Shown here piece by piece: positions 38,801 through 47,800 of a DNA stretch of 64,000 nucleotides. Positions within the stretch are counted from its first letter, which is position 1; every line of letters starts with the position of its first letter. A program made the translations under genes and the position numbers. The notes beneath the pieces were generated by a model, which was given only the letters and a program-made list of their open reading frames with translations, searched no databases and was not told the origin of the DNA. The stretch covers positions 661,048,215 to 661,112,214 of the forward strand of contig NC_134355.1 of the NCBI RefSeq assembly GCF_048569485.1, written 5' to 3'. This DNA comes from Anomaloglossus baeobatrachus. Taxonomy: Eukaryota; Chordata; Amphibia; Anura; Aromobatidae.

Positions 38801-41800
38801 GATGAACAAGTCATGGCTCTCAGAGGACTTTTCTTCCCCGGGGTCAGCCAGGGGACGGGAAAGGCACGCGTATTTTTGAGAGTGCTTCATGCAAAGCATC
38901 TTTTTCTTTTTCAAAAGGGGGCTCAACCGATGCCAGTCAAGTGGGGTGTGTGTGGCCCAGTGAGTGGCAACGAGGGAGACTGTGGTTGGAGTCCCCTCGC
39001 TGTGTTATACATGCTTTTAGAAGGGCATGACATGGCTTGGAGGTTGACTTTCATAAAATGCAAACTGTTGGCTACCAAAATGCTGCCTTTCCAACAACTG
39101 TGGTTATAGGCAATGAGGAACATACTGATGAAGATGAGACGCAGATACCCGATTGGGATGACAACTTAAATATTCGGTCAGGGCAAGAAGAAACTCGGTC
39201 TGAGGGGGAGGGGAGTGCAAACACAACAATTGATGATGAAGTTCTAGATCCCACCTACTGTCAACCCACAGTCAGACACTCGAGGAGGTCAATAGAGGCG
39301 GTGGAGGAGGATGCAACCGACGTCGAAGTAACCTGGCGCCTTCCTGGACACAGTCGGAGCACTGGTAGCACGTCTACAACTGCATCCTCAGCCACCACTC
39401 TGCCTCTGAGCATTATTCGGGGTGGATCAACAGGTCGCATGGCCTCTAAGCCTTGCCTAGCCTGGTCCTTTTTTGACATAAAAAAAGATCGGCCAAATTA
39501 TGTGATCTGTAACATTTGCCATGGTTATCTTAGTAGAGGTCAAAACCTCAGCAGTTTGACAACTTCTTCCATGAATCGTCACATGAATAAATATCATATG
39601 GCCTGGTGGGAAGCTCACCGTGCTGCAATGCGGCCTAGTGGAGCCAACCATCCACCGCCTGCCCCTTCCAGGGCATCCGCGCGCTCGTCATCTTCTAGGA
39701 CTGTGGGGACAGCTGTCACACCTGTTTTTCCACCCACAACTTCCACCACTGTAACCGCAACAGGCAGTTTGCTTGGTAGGTCGTCAGTTGGTTTGGAAGG
39801 GGAAACAAGTGAGTGTGTACAGCTCTCTCAGACATCGATAGCACCAACTTTGGATGAAGGCAACATCATGTCTCCGCCTGCACTTTCCTCCCAAAGCTGC
39901 ATTTTTCCAGGGACACCCTACTCAACACCGTCTGCACACAGCAGCCAGATCTCTGTCCCTCAGATGTGGTCAAATAAAAGGCCACTTCCTTCGACCCATG
40001 ACAAAGCGAAGAGGTTGACTCTATCCCTCTACAGAAATGCTGCCTTTCCGCCTAGTGGACACACAGGATTTTAGAGACCTTATATCTGTCGCTGTGCCCC
40101 AGTACCAGATGCCTAGTCGCCACTACTTCTCTAAGAAAGGTGTGCCCGCGCTACACCAGCATGTCGCACACAATATCACCGCTTCCTTGAGAAACTGTGT
40201 GAACGGGTGAATTTCAGCACCGATACTTGGACCAGTAAGCATGGACAGGGACGTTACATGTCGCTGACTGGGCACTGGGTAACTATGGTGATAGATGGTG
40301 AAGGGTCTGCTGCACAAGTCTTGCCGTCCCCACGACTTGTGTGTCAATCCTCTGTCTGTCCAAGTTCCGCCACTGCTTCTGCATCCTCCACCTCATCTGG
40401 GTCCTCCACCTCCGCCCCAAGCCTGCCTGGTCAGGCCACCAGCGTTCTCACTGCGCAGAAGGAATCACGCACCCCTCATTACTATGCTGGCAGCAGAGTG
40501 CAACGGCATCAGGCGGTCTTTAGCTTGACATGTCTTGGGAATAAGAGTCACACAGCTGAGGAGTTGTGGTCAGCTCTGCGGTCCGAGTTTAATAAATGGT
40601 TGTCTCCACTCAACCTGCAGCCTGGTAAGGCCGTGTGCGACAATGCTGCAAACCTGGGTGCGGCCCTTCGCCTGGGCAAGGTGACACACGTGCCTTGTAT
40701 GGCTCACGTGTTGAACCTTGTTGTCCAGCAATTTTTAACACACTATCCCGGCCTAGATGGCCTTCTGACCAGGGCACGGAAACTGTCTGCAGTGCTCACT
40801 TCCGCCGTTCAAGCGCCGCAGCTGAGCGACTTGCATCGCTCCAGAAGTCTTTCGGCCTGCCGGTTCATCGCCTGAAATGCGATGTGGCGACACGCTGGAA
40901 TTCAACTCTCCACATGTTACAGCGACTGTGGCAGCACCGCAGAGCCCTGGTGCAATACGTCATGACGTATAGCCTGGGCCAACGAGATGCAGAGGTGGGG
41001 CAGATCACCCTGATGGAGTGATCTCAGATCACGGACCTATGCACCCTTCTGCACAGTTTCGACATGGCGACGAATATGTTTAGCGCTGACAATGCCATTA
41101 TCAGCATGACGATTACAGTCATTTACATGCTGGAGCACACGCTAAACACTATTCGGAGTCAGGGGGTGGGACAACACGAAGGGGAGGAACTACAGGAGGA
41201 TTCATATGCGCAAGACACAACAACATCACCAAGGTCCAGACGTTCATCATCACCAACGCGGCAGGCATGGGACCATGGGGGACAGGGATCAACAAGGGCG
41301 CATGGTAGCAGGCGAGATGTTGAGGAAGGTGCAGGAGGACATGAAGATATGGAGGACGAACTGTCCATGGACATGGAAGACTCAGCTGATGAGGGGGACC
41401 TTGGTCAAATTTAAGTTGAAAGAGGTTGGGGGGAGATGACAGAGGAAGAAAGAACGGTTAGCACCTCTATGCCACAAACACAGCGTGGACTTGGTCCGCA
41501 TGGCTGCGCAAGACACATGAGTGCCTTCTTGTTGCACTACCTCCAACATGACCCTCGTATTGTCAAAATTAGAAGTGATGATGACTACTGGCTTGCCACA
41601 CTATTAGATCCCCGGGACAAGTCCAAATTTTGTGACATAATTCCACCCATAGAAAGGGACGCACGTATGCAGGAGTATCAGCAGAAGCTGTTACTCGATC
41701 TTAGCTCGGCTTTTCCACCAAACAACCGTGCAGGTGAAGGGAGTGATTCTCCCAGTTGTAACTTGACAAACATGGGACGGCCTCGTCATCTTCAACAGTC

Positions 41801-44800
41801 TACCCGTACCAGTAGGACCGTATCTGGTGCTGGTAACAGCAATTTTATGGAATCTTTTCATAATTTTTTTAGACCCTCCTTTGCAAGGCCACCAGAGACA
41901 ACAAGTCTGACACATAGTCAACGGATGGAGAGGATGATACAGGAGTATCTCCAAATGAACATCGATGCAATGACTTTGCAAATGGAGCCTTGCTCCTTTT
42001 GTGCTTCAAATCTAGAAAAATGTCAAGAGCTCTCCAGTTACGCCTTGAAGATTTTGTCGTGTCCAGCTGCCAGCGTTGTCTCTGAACGTGTCTTCAGTGC
42101 TGCTGGGTGTGTGCTGACAGATAAGCGCACGCGTCTGTCCAGTGACAATGTGGACAGACTGACGTTCATCAAAATGAACAAGTCATGGATCCAGAAGGAA
42201 TTTACTACCCCTGTGTCATCCTGGGGAGAGTAAATGCTTGTGGATTTGGAATGTGCTTGATGCAAATCAAAACATCCTGTTTGCAACTAGGGCACAAGTC
42301 CTGCCACTGATGGGGTGTCTGTGTGCCCAATTTGGGGAAAAAAGGTAGACTCCGCTTGGAGTAACCCTTGCTTGCTGTGTTTTTTAAAAATGATACAAGA
42401 TGAACAGATCTGAAGGCAAGATGAAGGCAACATCATGTCTCCGCATGCACTTTTCTCACAAACCTGCATTTTTCCAGGGACACCCTACTCAACACCGTCT
42501 ACAGACAGCAGCCAGATCTCTGTCCCTCAGATGTGGTCAAATAAAAGGCCACTTACTGCGACCCATGACAAAGCTAAGTGGTTGACTCTATCCCTCTGTA
42601 AGCTGTTGGCTACCGAAATGCTGCCTTTACGCGTAGTGGACACACAGGATTTTACAGACCTTATGTCTGTCGCTGTGCCCCAGTACCAGATGCCCAATCA
42701 CCACTGCTTCTCCAAGAAAAGCATGCCCGCGCTACACCAGCATGTCGCACACAACATCACCACTTCCTTGAGAAAATCTGTGTGCGACAGGGTGCATTTC
42801 AACACAGATACTTGGACCAGTAAGCATAGACAGGGTCATTACATGTCACTGACTGGGCACTGGCAAACTATGGTGAGAGATGGAGAAGGGTCTGCTGTAC
42901 AAGTCTTGCCGTCCCCACGAGTTGTTTCAATCCTTGTTCTGTATGTAGAAGTTAATACACTGCTTCTGCCTCTTCAACCTCGTGTGGGTCCTCTACCTTG
43001 GCGCAAACCCTGTGTGGTCAGGCCACCCTTCCTTGCAACTGCGCACAAGGACTACCACACACCTCCTTACTATGCTGGCAGCAGAGCTCAATGCCATCAG
43101 GCGGTCAAAGTTTTACTTTGAAATGTATGGGAAATGTGAGTCACACCGCTATTACAGAGAATAGTAGTCAGGCAGGGTCAAAACATTAATTGAGGAACAG
43201 GAACAGAATGGGACGGCCAGGAAAGAATCAGAAAACAAGCAGAGGTGAAATGCGTATCGGCCAACAAGGTACATAAACAGCAAGCAGGAAAAGTAGTCAG
43301 GTAACAAGCACACAAAATCATAAAACTGAACTGGGGGTAAAATTAACCAGAGGTTCATAGCTATGTCTGGCAGTGGTCTGCAGACAGGATGGGCATAAAA
43401 AAGGGTGTGGTGTCTTCCCATTGGTTGTAGCTGAATGATGGTATTTCATCTGTGAGATACCCACCAGCTACATTCAGCCAGAGATTCTGCATCTGTCAAG
43501 GTAATGCAGCCCAGTGGGTGAGCATAACCTGCGTCCACCTGCGCCGCTGGCATCGACTACTCTCCCATCATCAGCACTATTCATGAAAGGAACACGTTGT
43601 CACCTGGCGACCGGAGTACAAATTGACGGAGCGGACTCCGTTGGTGACTTAACAGCCGTGTGCGGCAATGATGCAAACCTGGCTGCGGGCCATCCTCAGG
43701 GCAATATGACACACGTGCCTTTTAGGGCTCACGTGTTGAACCGAATTCGCCAGCAATTTTTAAAACACCATCACGGCCTACATGGCCTTGTGCAGTGGGC
43801 ACGCTCGCTATGTGCTCACTTCCATCGTGCGCACACAGCAGCTCAACAACTTTCATCACTCCGGAAGTCTTAGGGTCTGGCAGTTAAACGCCGTAAATGC
43901 GATGTTCCGACACGCAGGAATTGGAATCTGCACATGTTGCAGCGTGTGTGGCAGCACCGCAGAGCCCTGCTGAAATACGGTAAGACATATAGCCTGGGAT
44001 AACTTGATCCAGAGGTGGTGCAGATCACGCTGCTGGAGTGGTGTCAGATCAAGGACCTATGCACCCTGCTACACAGTTTTGAAATGTCGACGAAGATGTT
44101 TAGCACTGGCAATGTCATTCTCAGCGTGACAATTCTGGTCATCTACATGATGGAGCACACTGTAATTATTATTCGGAGTCAGGTGTTGGGACAAGAGGAA
44201 GGGGAGGAAGTACAGGAGGAGTCATATGCGGAAGGGATAACAAGATCTACGAGGTCCAGATGGTCAGCGGCACCTATGCGGCAGTCATGGTGAGGGAGAG
44301 GGATTAACAAGGGCGCATAGTATCAGCAAAAAGTGTTGATGAAAGTGCAGGAGCCCATGAAGAAATGGAGGACGAACTGGCGATGGGCATGGAAGACTCA
44401 GCAGATGAGTGAGAGCTTGCTCACATTTCGGTTGTGCGAGGTTGGGGGGAGAGGGCAGAGGAAGGATGCACGATTCTCACCTCTCTGCCACCAACACACC
44501 AAGGACTTGGTCCTCCTGGATGCACAAGACACATGAGCGCCTTCTTGCTGCACTACCTACATGACCCTCGGATTGTATGAATTTGAACTAATCCTGAATA
44601 CTGGGTTGCCACACTGTTAGATCCCCGGTACAAGACAAAATTTGGCGAACTAATTCCTGCCATAGAAATAGACGCACGTATACAGGAGTATCTGCAGAAT
44701 GTGGTACGCAATCTTAGATCTACTTGTCCACTAAACACCAGTGCTGCACAGAGTGAATCTCAACGCTTTGTCATGGATAGGAGGAAATGGTCTTTTACTT

Positions 44801-47800
44801 GTCCACATCGGAGGGACCGAGGGATGGCTGCTGTGCTGAGATGGCGTTGAGTACGGTGTCCCTGCACAGTTGCACTTTTGGTCATATCCCAAAATGAGTT
44901 GAAAAAGGACAGATGCTGTTGGAAAGGGGAACAGGTGTGTTGGAAAGGGGAAAAAAGTTTTGGTCCGTGGATTTGGTGGTTAAGCAACTGTAACATTTGC
45001 TGAACTAACAACATCTGTTACAGTGGGACTGGCAGATTTGGATAAAGTGGTATATAATCTGTGACCGCTATATAACGAAAATTAATAAGAAAAGAAAGAG
45101 AAAGGTATATATCCCCATCAGCAGTCAGTGTCCACCGTGCTCCCAGTTGGAAAAGGAAAGGTTGGCAACTTGAAGGTTTGGTGGAGGATACAGAGCTGTG
45201 TGGCTATGAAACTAATAGTAGCCTGAACCGAGTTAGACGCCATTCGGATCTGGAGACTGTGAGCCCTGTTAGCGTCACAGGGTCCACATGCCCACCCAGC
45301 CCAGGAACTCCCTGTTAACAACACAGGGGCCATTGAGTACGCTGACCGTGTGCGTAGGGGCCACACCTGTGGACAGCAGGCGCATCAGCAGCAGCAGGCC
45401 TGTTAATGCCACTGGGCTGCACAAGCAGGACTGTTAGGACAGGAGCTGGTCTTAACCGTTCTGCGTTACCAACTGTGGTGGTGGCCTGCATCCACCACCC
45501 GATCCCTGCCTACCTCTGGCCTAAAGCCGCAATGGGTTCAACACATGGAGGTGTGCTCTTTCGGAGCATAATAGAAGACTGCGCACCTCCTTGTTGGCTC
45601 CAGCCCCTTTTATAACCTGGGTCCGCCCCAAACCAGGGTGAACCACAATGCACCTCCTGGAGACAAAAGTAGAGTGACACGTCATGAGTGGCATAACTAG
45701 CGTCCTATTTGGAAACGCAACTTCAATGATGACCTCATGGCTGCCATGACCCAAACACCTCACCAGTCATCGTCTGACCATCAATAATGCGGTGACAAGT
45801 CATAGGTGTGGGCCTCTGCAAGCCATTTGGGAGGACACCTGATGCCCTGTGGTCTATATGGGACCCCCACATCAGGCCCAGGGCCAAAGAGTTCATTACC
45901 GGACCTAGTCTCTGATGCAGGAAGTGCCTGAGCATGCCCAGTAGCATGAAATACAGTCTCTGAAAAAAGACTATCAGCTTTAGCATGGTGTCTATGCCCA
46001 AAACAGGACTTATACCCGGCACGGAATGCAAGCACCTGTGCAAAGAGGCTTTTCACACTTAGTGTGGGAGCATGCGCTGTATCCCGAAATGAAAACTTAG
46101 CGTCAGGAATGGCACAGTCAGGCTGAGCATACTCACTAGGCGAAACACTGTAATTATGCTGCAGCTGGGGTACATCGGCACACGCATGCGCACTAGCTGC
46201 CTCTCCACACTTACACGTGGAGGGGAAATTTGTCTTGGAGATGCTGTCTATGAACAGAAGGAAAAGCTAAAGGAAGCCTGACTTTCTATCCCTCCGAATT
46301 ATGAAATGCAGCAATGAATTCCATGAGTTTGCTATAACATTAGCGTAGCAAAATGTGCATGAGGGTGTGATGTAGAGGTGCTAGAAATAGCTTGTCACCA
46401 GTGGGGCACTAATGGAATACAACAGCCAGTTCTATGATGCCACAAAATGGCAGTATTTTGTGCTATCATTATAGCTTATTAAAAACAGAGCACGAGGTTG
46501 TCATGCAGAGGTGCTGCACATAGATTTGCAGTAGTGTGAATTGACAAAAGTACAATAGCCACGTTTAGGATACAACTAGGTACAGTGAGTGTTTGCTAGT
46601 ATAATGGCTGAGTTTAAAAAAGTTTGAGTGTGCAATGCAGGCAGATGTCCTGCAAATAACGTTCCAATACTGTGAATTGACAAAAGTACAATAGCCACGT
46701 TTAGGATACAACTAGGTACAGTGAGTGTTTGCTAGTATAATGGCTTCGTTATAATTAGTTGGAGTGTGCAACGCAGGCAGATGCGCTCTGCAAATGTCTT
46801 GGCACTAGTGGGACTATAGCAAAGTCCAATAGCCACGTATAGGATGCCACTAGGTACACTGAGTGTTTGCTAGTAAAATTGCTTAGTTTAAAAAAGTTGT
46901 AGTGTGCAATGCAGGCAGATGTGCTCTGCTAATGTCTTTGCACTAGTGGGACTATAGCAAAGTCCAATAGCCACGTTTAGGATGCCACTAGGTACACTGA
47001 GTGTTTGCTAGTATAATGGCTTACTTAGAATGAGTTGGAGTGTGCAGAGGACAAGAGGGTACAGTGGCAGGATTGTGGTGCTCTGGGTAGAGGAATGGAA
47101 GCCTGCCTTTCTATTCCCTCCTAATGGTGAAATGCAGGGAGGAAATCCCTGACCTGGGCTACACAGACGCTGTTGCTGTTTGCAGGACCTGTCACTTATG
47201 GCTCTCTGACCCTGCCGCTTTGAGCCCTTAAAAGGACTGCTAGAATGTGCTCTCCCTAAGCTGTCTAACGCTGTGTATGCAGCGCATACAGCTGTATCGG
47301 CTATAGGACTCAGGAGGACGGAGCTGCGACACTGATGTCTGACACCAAAGACGCAGAAGGCAGATAATGGCGTTCGTGAAGAAAATGTCCGGTTTTATAA
47401 TGCAGGGACATGTGACATGCAGATCCTATCACACATGCCGTTGCTTCTCTGGCTCAAAGTCCACTTAGCTGTGTGTGTGTCTGTGATTGGCTGACATGCT
47501 GGCCAGCCCCACAAGACGCGCGCGCTTAGGGAAGGAAGACAAGAAAAAAAAAAAAAAAAATGGCGATCGCCATTATAGAAACAGCAGTGATCTGAAGGCG
47601 CTGTTCACGCACACTATACACTGAAATGTGATAATAGTTTGATTCACAGAGTGACTTACACTATTACAGCAGAAACCAAGCTAGGATTTAGCTGTTTTTT
47701 GGCTGCTAGAACCGTTCTCGAACGTTTCTAGAACTATCGAGCTTTTGCAAAAAGCTCGAGTTCTAGTTCGATCTAGAACATGCCCCAAAATCACTCGAGC

